Positions 31,845 to 39,647 of a DNA stretch of 52,535 nt are shown in pieces. The stretch is from Bacillota bacterium (GTDB taxonomy: Bacteria; Bacillota; Clostridia; Christensenellales; CAG-138). The stretch's first letter is position 1. Each line of letters begins with the position of its first letter. The notes under the pieces were generated by a model. That model made no database searches. It had not been told where the DNA came from and saw only the letters and a list, made by a program, of their open reading frames with translations. The stretch spans positions 1-52,535 of the forward strand of contig JAEWUO010000011.1 in NCBI GenBank assembly GCA_023459335.1, read 5' to 3'. The translations under genes and the position numbers were made by a program.

Positions 31845-32928
31845 ATTTGGGTCCATCCTGCGTGTCGGTATCTTCGGCGAGTCCCACGGGCGCGCCGTCG
31901 GCGTGACGATGCAGGGCTTGCCAGCGGGCGAGGCGGTCGATCTGATCGAGCTGGAGGCATTTCTGGAACGCCGCCGTCCGGGTAAAAACGCGCTCTCCAC
32001 CGCACGCGTGGAGCCGGACAAACCGATGTTCCTCTCCGGCTTATTGGATGGAAAGACAACGGGAAGCCCCCTGACCGCGATCATCGAAAACCTCGACGCG
32101 CGCTCGAGCGATTATTCGGAACTGCTCGATAAACCCCGCCCCGGACACGCGGACTACACGGCATACGTCAAGTGGGGCGGAAAAGCGGATCCGCGCGGGG
32201 GCGGGCATTTCTCCGGCCGGCTGACCGCGCCGCTCTGCATCGCGGGCGGCATCGCGAAACAAATCCTCGCTCGGCGTAACGTGTTCGTCGGCGCGCACCT
32301 GTTTTCGGTCGCTGGAATCGCGGACGAACCGTTTCCGCTCCTGCCGACGCAGACGCTCTTTGACGCTGTCGCGCAAAAAGAGTTTCCCGTTCTGGACGAC
32401 GCGCGGGGCCGTTCCATGCAGGAGGCGATCCTTGCCGCTTTGCGCGAAGGCGACTCCGTCGGCGGCGTCGTCGAGTGCGCGGCAATCGGATTACCCGCGG
32501 GTCTTGGCGGGCCGATGTTCGACGGGGTGGAGAGCAGGCTTTCCGCCGCGCTGTTCGGTATCCCCGCCGTCAAGGGCGTGGAGTTCGGCGCAGGGTTTCG
32601 TGCGGCTGCCATGCGCGGCAGCGAGCATAACGACCCCTTCCGCATCGGGGCCGACGGAAAGGTAACCACAGAGACGAACCATGCCGGCGGAATATTGGGC
32701 GGAATCACGAGCGGGCAGCCCGTCGTGCTGCGCCTCGCCGTCAAACCCACGCCGTCCATCGCGAAACCGCAGCGGACGGTCAGCCTGTCCAAACACGAGA
32801 ACGCGGAACTGAGTGTAAAAGGCCGTCATGACCCCTGCGTCGCGCACCGCGCGGAGCCGGTGGCGGAAGCGGTCACGGCGCTGGTCCTGCTGGATATGAT
32901 ACTGGAGGAAAAACAGGAATGGATTTAA
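31834..32928 (+). CDS. aroC: Chorismate synthase
   Basis: An FMN-dependent enzyme converting EPSP to chorismate, 364 residues. The signatures GESHGRAVGVTMQGLPAG, RRRPGKNALSTAR, RPGHADYTAYVKWG and RGGGHFSGRLTAP are in the N-terminal half; NHAGGILGGITSGQP and GRHDPCVAHRAEPVAEA follow. The frame opens at 31771, but the ATG at 31834, with GGAGGG upstream, gives the standard N-terminus and an 11-base overlap with aroA. Confidence 0.96.
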   Translation: MSSEFGSILRVGIFGESHGRAVGVTMQGLPAGEAVDLIELEAFLERRRPGKNALSTARVEPDKPMFLSGLLDGKTTGSPLTAIIENLDARSSDYSELLDKPRPGHADYTAYVKWGGKADPRGGGHFSGRLTAPLCIAGGIAKQILARRNVFVGAHLFSVAGIADEPFPLLPTQTLFDAVAQKEFPVLDDARGRSMQEAILAALREGDSVGGVVECAAIGLPAGLGGPMFDGVESRLSAALFGIPAVKGVEFGAGFRAAAMRGSEHNDPFRIGADGKVTTETNHAGGILGGITSGQPVVLRLAVKPTPSIAKPQRTVSLSKHENAELSVKGRHDPCVAHRAEPVAEAVTALVLLDMILEEKQEWI

Positions 32929-34058
32929 ACACGATTCGCGAACAGATCGACGCGGTGGACGACCGGATGCTCAAGCTCTTTCTGGAGCGGATGCATTTAG
33001 GCGAGCAGATCGCCGCCTACAAGCACGAAAACGCCCTGCCGGTGCTCAATAAAGCGCGGGAGAGGGAAATACTCGCGCGCGTGCAGGCGGAGTCGGGGGA
33101 CTTGGAATCCTACGCCTATCAGCTCTTTACGATGCTGATGGAGTTGAGCAAAGCGCGGCAGACGGAGCTGTATTCGCCGCCCTCGCGGGTGCGCCCGCTC
33201 ATCGAGAGCGCGCTCGCCGCGCCGGAAGAGACGTTCCCGCGCACAGGAACGGTCGCCTGTCAGGGCGTGGAAGGCGCGAATTCGCAGGCCGCCTGCGATA
33301 AACTGCTGCCGCGCGGCAATATCATGTACGTAAAAAGCTTCGAGGCGGTGTTCGACGCGGTCGAATCCGGCTTATGCAAGTTCGGCGTACTGCCGATCGA
33401 AAACAGCGCGAACGGCTCCGTGCGCTCGGTTTACGACCTGCTGCAGCGGAAGCGCTTTTCCATCGTCCGCGGCACAACGCTGCATATCCGCAACGAACTG
33501 CTGGCAAAGGCCGGCACGAAGCTTGCCGACATCACGGAGATCTATTCGCACGAGCAGGCGATCGGCCAGTGCAGCCGGTATTTAAACAGCCTTAACGGCA
33601 GGGTAAAGGTGATTCCCTGCGCAAATACCGCGATGGCGGCGAAGATGGTCGCCGAGGGGATCAATCCGCATGCGGCGGCAATCAGCTCGCACGCCTGCGC
33701 TGACCTGTACGGCCTGAACGTAATCAAGGACGACCTGCAGGACAGCGAAAACAACTACACGCGCTTCATCTGCATCGCGAAAAATCCGGTCATCTACGCA
33801 GGCTCGAACAAGATCAGCCTGATCCTGGACTGTAAAAACGAACCGGGCGCGCTGAACGCGATTCTGGCCAAGATCTCCGCGTACGGCGTGAACACCAGCA
33901 AACTGGAAAGCTGCCCGGTGACTGGGCGCAATTTCGAATTCATCTTCTTCTTCGACCTCGACGCGTCCGTTCGCGAGCCGGGCGTTCTGCCCATGCTGGA
34001 GGAGCTGGAGCGCATAAGCGAGAGCTTTACCTTCCTCGGCAACTATTCGGTGGTTTGA
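32919..34058 (+). CDS. pheA: Bifunctional chorismate mutase / prephenate dehydratase (P-protein)
   Basis: A 379-residue fusion making phenylpyruvate. The AroQ-type chorismate mutase (about 1-85) shows LNTIREQIDAVDDRMLKLFLERM and its helical core. The dehydratase (about 105-285) has GVEGANSQAACDKL, FGVLPIENSANGSVRSVYDLL and the NNYTRFICIAK stretch with the Thr-Arg-Phe catalytic triad. A C-terminal ACT domain (about 295-375, ILDCKNEPGALNAILAKI, then LESCPVTGRNFEFIFF) should bind Phe for feedback inhibition. It overlaps aroC by 10 bases. Confidence 0.95.
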   Translation: MDLNTIREQIDAVDDRMLKLFLERMHLGEQIAAYKHENALPVLNKAREREILARVQAESGDLESYAYQLFTMLMELSKARQTELYSPPSRVRPLIESALAAPEETFPRTGTVACQGVEGANSQAACDKLLPRGNIMYVKSFEAVFDAVESGLCKFGVLPIENSANGSVRSVYDLLQRKRFSIVRGTTLHIRNELLAKAGTKLADITEIYSHEQAIGQCSRYLNSLNGRVKVIPCANTAMAAKMVAEGINPHAAAISSHACADLYGLNVIKDDLQDSENNYTRFICIAKNPVIYAGSNKISLILDCKNEPGALNAILAKISAYGVNTSKLESCPVTGRNFEFIFFFDLDASVREPGVLPMLEELERISESFTFLGNYSVV

Positions 34059-34061
34059 GCG

Positions 34062-35303
34062 ATGGCGGGGCGCATCTACGGGCTTATCGGGCGCAAGCTG
34101 GGGCACAGTTATTCCGTGCCCATCCACCGCGCGCTCGGAAACGGAAGTTTTGCGCTCTATGAACTCGAGCCGGAGGCGCTTGGCGCGTTTCTCTTGCGCG
34201 ACGATATCGGCGGTCTGAACGTCACGATCCCTTACAAACGGGACGTGATTCCCTTCTGCGCGGAACTGGACGAAACGGCGCGCCGGATCGGCAGCGTGAA
34301 TACGATCGTGCGGCGCGCGGACGGAACGCTGAAAGGCTATAACACCGACGCGCACGGGCTCCGGTACATGGCCGCGCGCGCGGGCGTCTCGTTCGCGGGG
34401 AGAAAAGTGGCCGTTTTCGGCAGCGGCGGCGCGTCGCTGACCGTGCGGCATGTTGCGGCGCGGGATGGCGCGCGGGAGATCGCCGTGATTTCCCGGAGCG
34501 GCGCGGATAATTATGAGAATCTCGACCGCCATTCGGACGCGGAAGTGCTGGTCAACGCAACGCCCGTCGGGATGTACCCGAATACAGGCGAACTGCCCGC
34601 CGACCCCGCGCTGTTTCCGGCCTGCAAAGGCGTGCTGGACCTCGTCTACAACCCCCGCAGAACCGCGCTGCTGCTTCGCGCGGAGGAGCTGGGGATTTCC
34701 TGCGCGGACGGGCTGAGCATGCTCGTCGCGCAGGCGAAAGCCGCGGAAGAGCTGTTTTTCGGGCGCGAGATCGACAAGAGCGAAAACGAACGCGTCCTGC
34801 GTCTTCTGAGCCAGGCATCGCAGAATATCGTTCTGATCGGGATGCCGGGCAGCGGTAAAAGCACGGTAGGCGCGGCGCTGGCTTGTCTGACCGGACGCCG
34901 ACTGGTCGATCTGGATGACGAGATTGTTCTCACATCCGGACGTACAATTTCCGAAATCTTCAAAACGGGCGGAGAAGCGGCGTTTCGCGCGCTGGAGCGG
35001 GAAACGGCGCAGCGCTGGGGAAAGGAAAACGGCCTGATTCTCACGACGGGCGGCGGCGTCGTCAAGGACGAGCGAAACTACGCGCCGCTGAAACAGAACG
35101 GCCGCATCTATCAGATCGAGCGCGCTCTGCCGCTGCTCGCGCGCGAAGACAGGCCGCTCTCGACCGGCGCGGATCTTTGGCAGATGCTGCGCGAGCGCGC
35201 GCCGCTTTACGCGCGATTCCGCGACGCGACGGTCGCAAACGATACGGCACCGGAGGACGCGGCAAAGTGCATCTGGGAAGATTTCTGCGCGAATGTGGAC
35301 TGA
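34062..35303 (+). CDS. aroEK: Fused shikimate dehydrogenase / shikimate kinase
   Basis: A 413-residue bifunctional protein. The AroE part (about 1-250) has YGLIGRKLGHSYSVPIH with the shikimate-binding Ser pair, NVTIPYKRDVIP with the catalytic Lys, GYNTDAHGL, the nucleotide loop FGSGGASLTV and NATPVGMYP. The AroK part (about 260-413) has a Walker A motif GMPGSGKSTVGAAL, DLDDEI, FRALERE and TTGGGVV. The AroE nucleotide loop reads GSGGAS where GAGGA is usual. The order AroE-AroK in one chain puts consecutive-in-pathway activities together. It starts 3 bases after pheA. Confidence 0.94.
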   Translation: MAGRIYGLIGRKLGHSYSVPIHRALGNGSFALYELEPEALGAFLLRDDIGGLNVTIPYKRDVIPFCAELDETARRIGSVNTIVRRADGTLKGYNTDAHGLRYMAARAGVSFAGRKVAVFGSGGASLTVRHVAARDGAREIAVISRSGADNYENLDRHSDAEVLVNATPVGMYPNTGELPADPALFPACKGVLDLVYNPRRTALLLRAEELGISCADGLSMLVAQAKAAEELFFGREIDKSENERVLRLLSQASQNIVLIGMPGSGKSTVGAALACLTGRRLVDLDDEIVLTSGRTISEIFKTGGEAAFRALERETAQRWGKENGLILTTGGGVVKDERNYAPLKQNGRIYQIERALPLLAREDRPLSTGADLWQMLRERAPLYARFRDATVANDTAPEDAAKCIWEDFCANVD

Positions 35304-35315
35304 ACGGAGGATACC

Positions 35316-35741
35316 ATGAAAAAGATACTCGTGATCAACGGCCCGAATCTGAACCTGCTCGGTCTGCGGGAGCCGGAAATCTACGGAAAACGCACCTACG
35401 CGGATCTTATCGAAATGATTCGCGCGGAGGCTGCCCTGCTCGGCGTTTTTGTGGAGTTTATTCAGAGCAACCACGAAGGCGCGCTCGTGGACGCGATTCA
35501 GGGCGCATACGGCACGATGGACGGTATCGTGATCAATCCCGGGGCGTATACGCACACGAGCGTCGCGCTGCTAGACGCGGTCAAGGCGGTCGGCGTTCCG
35601 ACCGTTGAGGTGCATATCTCCGACCCCGACACGCGGGAGGAATTCCGGCGCGTCTCCTATATCCGCGCCGCTTGCATCGCGAGCATCAGGGGCCGCGGGC
35701 TGGAAGGGTATCTCGAAGCGCTCCGCCTGCTGGCGCAATAG
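35316..35741 (+). CDS. aroQ: 3-dehydroquinate dehydratase, type II
   Basis: A 141-residue dodecamer-forming enzyme for dehydroquinate to dehydroshikimate. Signatures: LVINGPNLNLLGLREPEIYG with the catalytic Tyr, FIQSNHEGALVDAIQ, INPGAYTHTSVAL and EVHISDPDTREEFRR with RAACIASIRGRG. It completes the seven shikimate steps encoded in this operon. GGAGG lies upstream of the ATG. Confidence 0.96.
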   Translation: MKKILVINGPNLNLLGLREPEIYGKRTYADLIEMIRAEAALLGVFVEFIQSNHEGALVDAIQGAYGTMDGIVINPGAYTHTSVALLDAVKAVGVPTVEVHISDPDTREEFRRVSYIRAACIASIRGRGLEGYLEALRLLAQ

Positions 35742-35752
35742 GTTTTCACTCA

Positions 35753-35786
35753 AAAACGCTTCCGGATTCAGATCCGGAAGCGTTTT
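35753..35786. terminator. aro operon terminator (bidirectional)
   Basis: AAAACGCTTCCGGAT (35753-35767) pairs perfectly with ATCCGGAAGCGTTTT (35772-35786), with A and T tracts at the ends. It serves the aro operon and the convergent transporter gene. Confidence 0.9.
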
Positions 35787-35797
35787 GTGTTAGAGCG

Positions 35798-37114
35798 TTA
35801 TTTCGAGGATTCGTAAAGAATCGGGTCTTTTGCCGTAACGCGCTTGACGAAGAGCAGAAACACCATGCCGACCACGAGGAAGAGCAGAATTGAACCGATG
35901 GCCCAGTAGAGCCCGTAATGCTCGGAGAGCACTTTGTCCACGCCGTGGTTGAAGTACCAGTTATTCATGCGGTAGGACAGCGTGCCGAATACCAGCGGGC
36001 CGACGAACGTGGAGGTGCGCCCTGCGACAGAAAGGAATCCGTAAAACTCCGTCGTCTTGGATGCGGGGGCAAGCTGGCTGACCATCGAGCGGCTGACCGC
36101 CTGCGCACCGGAGAGCGAGAACCCCGCGAAGAAACCGACAACGAAGAAGAGCACGAGCCTGTCCACGAAGAACAGCGCCGTGATGCATGCAATCAGCAGC
36201 AGCAGCGAAATGAGGATGGATTCCTTGCCGCTGAGCCGGTCGGAGATCTTGCCGAACAGCAGCGCGCCCGCTGCACCGGAAATCTGGATGATGATGACGA
36301 ACAGGATCAGCTGGATCTGTGTCATGCCGAAGAGCGTCGCGCCGATGATGGCGGCAAAGTCCATCAGCATCATGATGCCGTCGTTATAAATGAGGAACGC
36401 GACAGTGTATTTGATGAATTCCTTATAACTTTTGATGGAGCGGAACGTATGTGCCAGACGTTCGAATGCGATCCGTATATTGCCCGCTTCCGGCTTTTCG
36501 CCGGATTTCTCATCGATCTCTTTGACCCAGAGCAAGGTCGGGACGGAGGAGAGCAGATAGAATACCGCAGTAATGAGAAACGCGTACGGAATGACCGAAT
36601 TACCGATGAGCTGAATGGGTACGAGCACGATCAAAAGCGCCGCAATTCCGCCGAGCATGCCGATCGCCCAGCCCTTGCCGGAGACCGTTCCGATGTTTTC
36701 CGGCGTGGAGACGGAAGTCAACAGCGCGTCGTAGAATACCTGTGCGCCGCGGTAGCCGATTTCGGCGAGAATGAAGAACAGCATTCCGGTGAATACGTCG
36801 CCTTTGCGAACAAAAAAGAGCAGTGCGGTGAAGACGATGGAAAAGCCTGTGAACGCCAGCAGAAACGTTTTTTTCGCCTTGGAATAATCCGCAATGGTGC
36901 CGAGAATAGGGGAAGCGATGGCGACCAGCACCGCCGCGATGCCGACGGAGAGACCCCAGAGGCGCGTGCCTTCCGCGCCGCCGACAACCGCGTTTTTAAA
37001 GTAAGCCGAGTAGACCGCAAGGAGGATGACGGACGCGTACGCCGAATTGCCGAAGTCGTAAAAATACCAGGACCAGCGAGGACGCCTGGTTGCGTCTTTT
37101 TGTTTCTTGTCCAT
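35798..37114 (-). CDS. MFS transporter, UMF1/Atg22-like
   Basis: A 438-residue integral membrane protein with about 12 hydrophobic segments. The opening WSWYFYDFGNSAYASVIL and the loop SPILGTIADYSKAKKTFL are typical of the UMF1 family of the major facilitator superfamily, related to the yeast vacuolar amino acid exporter Atg22. FSLSGAQAVSRSMVSQLAP and the later FYGFLSVAGRTSTFVGPL match the same family. The substrate is unknown; its position after the aromatic operon could hint at amino acid efflux, but that is speculation. AGGAG lies 8 bases before the ATG. Confidence 0.82.
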   Translation of the reverse strand: MDKKQKDATRRPRWSWYFYDFGNSAYASVILLAVYSAYFKNAVVGGAEGTRLWGLSVGIAAVLVAIASPILGTIADYSKAKKTFLLAFTGFSIVFTALLFFVRKGDVFTGMLFFILAEIGYRGAQVFYDALLTSVSTPENIGTVSGKGWAIGMLGGIAALLIVLVPIQLIGNSVIPYAFLITAVFYLLSSVPTLLWVKEIDEKSGEKPEAGNIRIAFERLAHTFRSIKSYKEFIKYTVAFLIYNDGIMMLMDFAAIIGATLFGMTQIQLILFVIIIQISGAAGALLFGKISDRLSGKESILISLLLLIACITALFFVDRLVLFFVVGFFAGFSLSGAQAVSRSMVSQLAPASKTTEFYGFLSVAGRTSTFVGPLVFGTLSYRMNNWYFNHGVDKVLSEHYGLYWAIGSILLFLVVGMVFLLFVKRVTAKDPILYESSK

Positions 37115-37445
37115 ATGCTTTCTCCTAAATCAATACGATAAAGTGCGGGTTGGGATGCGGGAGGGCATCATCCCGAATAATAGGAAAGACGATCTATTGC
37201 TTCTCCCGAAAGGGCTTTTGCGGGATGCGGGAAGGCGTTCATCCCTGTATGCGAATGGATTATAGAAACTCCCCTGATTACTGTCATTGTACTCCATTGC
37301 CGGCTCGCGGGCAATGCGGATATCCCCGAAATTGCGGCGAAAATCCGTTCATCCGGCCGATTTATCATAGAAGCACAAAAAAGTCCTCCGAATGATACGG
37401 AGGACAACATATCGAATGGGTTTGTAAAGAAAAGGCACCGGTGCG
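37115..37445. other. Intergenic region with duplicated hairpin and a terminator
   Basis: Two copies of a hairpin-forming sequence, GGGATGCGGGARGGCnTCATCCC-like, lie at 37152-37174 and 37222-37245. Each has a GGGATG/CATCCC stem, and they are about 70 bases apart. A terminator (separate entry) lies at 37376-37405. No gene is seen. Confidence 0.5.
37376..37405 (-). terminator. Terminator of the LEA-like gene
   Basis: GTCCTCCG (37383-37390) and CGGAGGAC (37398-37405) pair perfectly; on the minus strand a T tract (TTTTTT, 37382-37377) follows. Confidence 0.85.
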
Positions 37446-37913
37446 TTATTCTTTCGGTGCGCCGCTATCCTTCTTTTCGAATGCGTCGACAACCGCGTCC
37501 TTCGCGCCGATCACCGCGTTCTTTGCTTTTTCGGCGTATTCCGGCGCTTTCTCCTTGACGGTTTCCGCCGCGTCGCCGACGGCGTCCTTGACTTTTTCAA
37601 CATATTCCGGCGCTTTTTCCTTGACGGTTTCCGCTGCGCTGGTGACCGCTTCCTTTACGCCGTGCGCCGCTTCCTGCGCCTTTTGCGTGAACTGGGGCGC
37701 TTTTTCCTTGACCGTTGCGGCCGCGTCCTGATACACTTCCACGGCGGCTTTCTTTACTTCTTCGAAATAGTCCTTTACGTCCACCTTACCGTCTCCGTTG
37801 ACGTCCTGTACGCCGTCGGGGTTATTCTCCTTTACTTTCTCTCCGACCTTCACCGCCGCTACGGTGGTGCCTGCGACGACGCCGATGCCTAACAGCTTTT
37901 TAATAAAACCCAT
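37446..37913 (-). CDS. LEA/apolipoprotein-like amphipathic repeat protein with EF-hand-like loop
   Basis: A 155-residue protein rich in Ala, Lys, Glu and Val. Residues 4-25 are mildly hydrophobic (LLGIGVVAGTTVAAVKVG), possibly a weak membrane anchor. DVNGDGKVDVKDY at 37-49 fits a dockerin/EF-hand calcium loop (Asp, Asn, Asp, Val, Asp at the ligand spacing). Residues 58-145 form a long amphipathic helix with three copies of an ETVKEKAPEY-type unit (66-75, 95-104, 117-126), separated by 29 and 22 residues. The composition recalls late-embryogenesis-abundant stress proteins; this is a resemblance, not a family assignment. AAGGAGG precedes the ATG, and it has its own terminator. Confidence 0.6.
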   Translation of the reverse strand: MGFIKKLLGIGVVAGTTVAAVKVGEKVKENNPDGVQDVNGDGKVDVKDYFEEVKKAAVEVYQDAAATVKEKAPQFTQKAQEAAHGVKEAVTSAAETVKEKAPEYVEKVKDAVGDAAETVKEKAPEYAEKAKNAVIGAKDAVVDAFEKKDSGAPKE

Positions 37914-38003
37914 AAAGGAAGCCTCCTTATTTTTTTACTATTATAGACGATCAATACAGAGAATTCAACACGAACGGTTATCGTGCAATCATGCATGAAA
38001 AAC

Positions 38004-38029
38004 AAAAACCGCGCCTGCCGGCGCGGTTT
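38004..38029 (-). terminator. oadGB terminator
   Basis: AAACCGCGCC and GGCGCGGTTT arms (38006-38015 and 38020-38029) with a 4-base loop; on the minus strand a T-rich tail (TTTTTGTTTTT) follows. It lies just after the oadB stop. Confidence 0.85.
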
Positions 38030-38042
38030 GAATCGATAAATT

Positions 38043-39179
38043 CTATTTCCCAAACAGGGCAAGGAGAACGCCGGCCGCGACTGCGGAACCGATGACGCCG
38101 GCGACGTTCGGGCCGATGGCGTGCATGAGCAGGAAGTTCGCCGGGTTGGCTCTCTGGCCTTCCAGATGCGATACGCGCGCCGCCATCGGAACGGCGGAAA
38201 CGCCCGCGGAACCGATGAGCGGATTGACCTTCCCGCCGGTGAGCACATACATGAGCTTGCCGAGCAGCAGGCCGCCGACCGTACTGAACATAAACGCCAC
38301 CAGGCCGAGGCCGATGATCATCAGCGTTTCGGGACGGAGGAACGTTTCCGCGGAAGCGGTCGCGCCGACGGTCACGCCGAGGAAGATGGTAACGATGTTG
38401 ATCAGCGAATTCTGCGCCGTATCCGAGAGGCGCTCCACAACGCCGCACTCACGGAAGAGGTTGCCCAGCATGAGCATGCCGATCAGCGGGGCGACGGCGG
38501 GCAGCAGCAGGATGCAGAAAATGGAGACGATGATCGGGAAACAAACCTTCTCCAACTTGGAGACCGGCCGCAGCTGAACCATAACGGTTTGGCGTTCCTT
38601 CTTCGTCGTCATAAGCCGCATAATCGGCGGCTGGATGATCGGGATCAGCGCCATATAGGAATATGCCGCGATGGCGATGGCCGGAAGAAGATCCGGCGCG
38701 AGGCGTGTGGTAAGGTAGATGGCGGTCGGGCCGTCCGCACCGCCGATGATGCCGATGGAGGACGCTTCCGCGGGCGTGAAACCGAGTGCGTTGGCGATGA
38801 CGAACGCGGCCGCGATGCCGAACTGCGCGCCGGCGCCGAGGAAGAGGCTGCTGGGGCTCGCGATCAAGGGCCCGAAATCGGTCATGGCGCCGATGCCGAG
38901 GAAGATCAGAGACGGGTAGATGCCGAGTTTAACGCCCTGGTAGAGATAATACAAGAGTCCGCCGGGTTCCGATTCGGTGGCGTGACCCATCAGACCCGTC
39001 ATGGGAAGGTTAGCCAGCAGCATGCCGAACGCGATCGGCAGGAGCAGCAAAGGCTCAAATTTGCGCACGATAGCGAGGTATATGAGTACCAGAGAAACCG
39101 CGATCATGACCAGTTGCTGCCAGGTCAGCGCGGCGAAACCTGCAGTACCCCATAGTTTATTTAACGCATCGATTAACAT
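38043..39179 (-). CDS. oadB: Sodium-pumping decarboxylase, beta subunit
   Basis: The membrane subunit (OadB/GcdB/MmdB type) that decarboxylates carboxybiotin and exports Na+. The 378 residues include about nine membrane segments. The Na+/decarboxylation motifs are SSIGIIGGADGPTAIYL (about residue 140, with the key Asp) and GGKVNPLIGSAGVSAVPMAA near 325, plus the closing NFLLMHAIGPNVAGVIGSA. The family substrate (oxaloacetate, glutaconyl-CoA or methylmalonyl-CoA) depends on the alpha subunit, which is not in this window. The biotin carrier is also absent here. AAAAAGGAG precedes the ATG. Confidence 0.92.
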   Translation of the reverse strand: MLIDALNKLWGTAGFAALTWQQLVMIAVSLVLIYLAIVRKFEPLLLLPIAFGMLLANLPMTGLMGHATESEPGGLLYYLYQGVKLGIYPSLIFLGIGAMTDFGPLIASPSSLFLGAGAQFGIAAAFVIANALGFTPAEASSIGIIGGADGPTAIYLTTRLAPDLLPAIAIAAYSYMALIPIIQPPIMRLMTTKKERQTVMVQLRPVSKLEKVCFPIIVSIFCILLLPAVAPLIGMLMLGNLFRECGVVERLSDTAQNSLINIVTIFLGVTVGATASAETFLRPETLMIIGLGLVAFMFSTVGGLLLGKLMYVLTGGKVNPLIGSAGVSAVPMAARVSHLEGQRANPANFLLMHAIGPNVAGVIGSAVAAGVLLALFGK

Positions 39180-39211
39180 CGTATTCTCCTTTTTCGTTAC
39201 GCCTGATCCCG

Positions 39212-39361
39212 TTACCGGGCGGCTTTCTTGTGTTTTCCCGCGTGCTCCGCCGTCTCGGTGATCAGAGAGAACGCCGTGACAATCAGGTACAGCGCGAACA
39301 AACCGACGAATACGATGGACATGAGAAACAGAGCGATCAAGAGACTTTCGCTGAATGACAT
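39212..39361 (-). CDS. oadG: Sodium-pumping decarboxylase, gamma subunit (OadG-like)
   Basis: A 49-residue protein with one transmembrane helix (about residues 6-33, LLIALFLMSIVFVGLFALYL), followed by a short charged tail ending HKKAAR. The size, topology and position directly before oadB match OadG-type subunits, which hold the membrane complex together. GGGAGG lies 9 bases before the ATG at 39361. It is below usual length cut-offs and easy to miss. The family call rests on topology and context because the sequence is poorly conserved. Confidence 0.78.
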   Translation of the reverse strand: MSFSESLLIALFLMSIVFVGLFALYLIVTAFSLITETAEHAGKHKKAAR

Positions 39362-39383
39362 TGGAAGAACCTCCCTATTCAAT

Positions 39384-39410
39384 GAAAAACCGATGCGAAT
39401 CGCACCGGTT
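39384..39410 (-). terminator. Terminator-like hairpin in the oadGB leader
   Basis: AAAACCG..GCG and CGC..CGGTTTT pair (11 pairs, one mismatch, AAT loop). On the minus strand the hairpin is followed by TTTTTCATT and then the oadG ribosome site. It lies downstream of the oadGB promoter, so it may be an attenuator rather than a simple end of the upstream transporter transcript. Confidence 0.6.
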
Positions 39411-39519
39411 TTCCCAAATTTCAGTTTAAAACATGTAGAACGCCGCCGCCCAGACGGGACGTGAACCTGCGTAAACTCGGATGAAAAACGTAGTGTGCGA
39501 AAATCAAAATTCAGGGAGA

Positions 39520-39548
39520 ATCATATATCAAACGTGAAATTTTGTCAA
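39520..39548 (-). promoter_or_regulatory. oadGB promoter
   Basis: On the minus strand TTGACA (39548-39543) and TATGAT (39525-39520) with a 17-base spacer. The resulting leader of about 150 bases before oadG contains the terminator-like hairpin at 39384-39410. Confidence 0.72.
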
Positions 39549-39647
39549 TCCGTCGCCGATGCCAAAATCGATATGGCTTTTTGACTGGAAACATATGACG
39601 GCGTCGGGCGGCGGTCTGCTGCGGCGATCCCCAAACAACCGAACAGG

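Noticed and set aside
33582..35555. 657-codon minus-strand open frame opposite pheA, aroEK and aroQ
   Set aside because: It is antisense to genes with intact family motifs, has no ribosome site or recognisable domain, and its Arg/His/Ala-rich translation is typical of the complement of GC-rich coding DNA.
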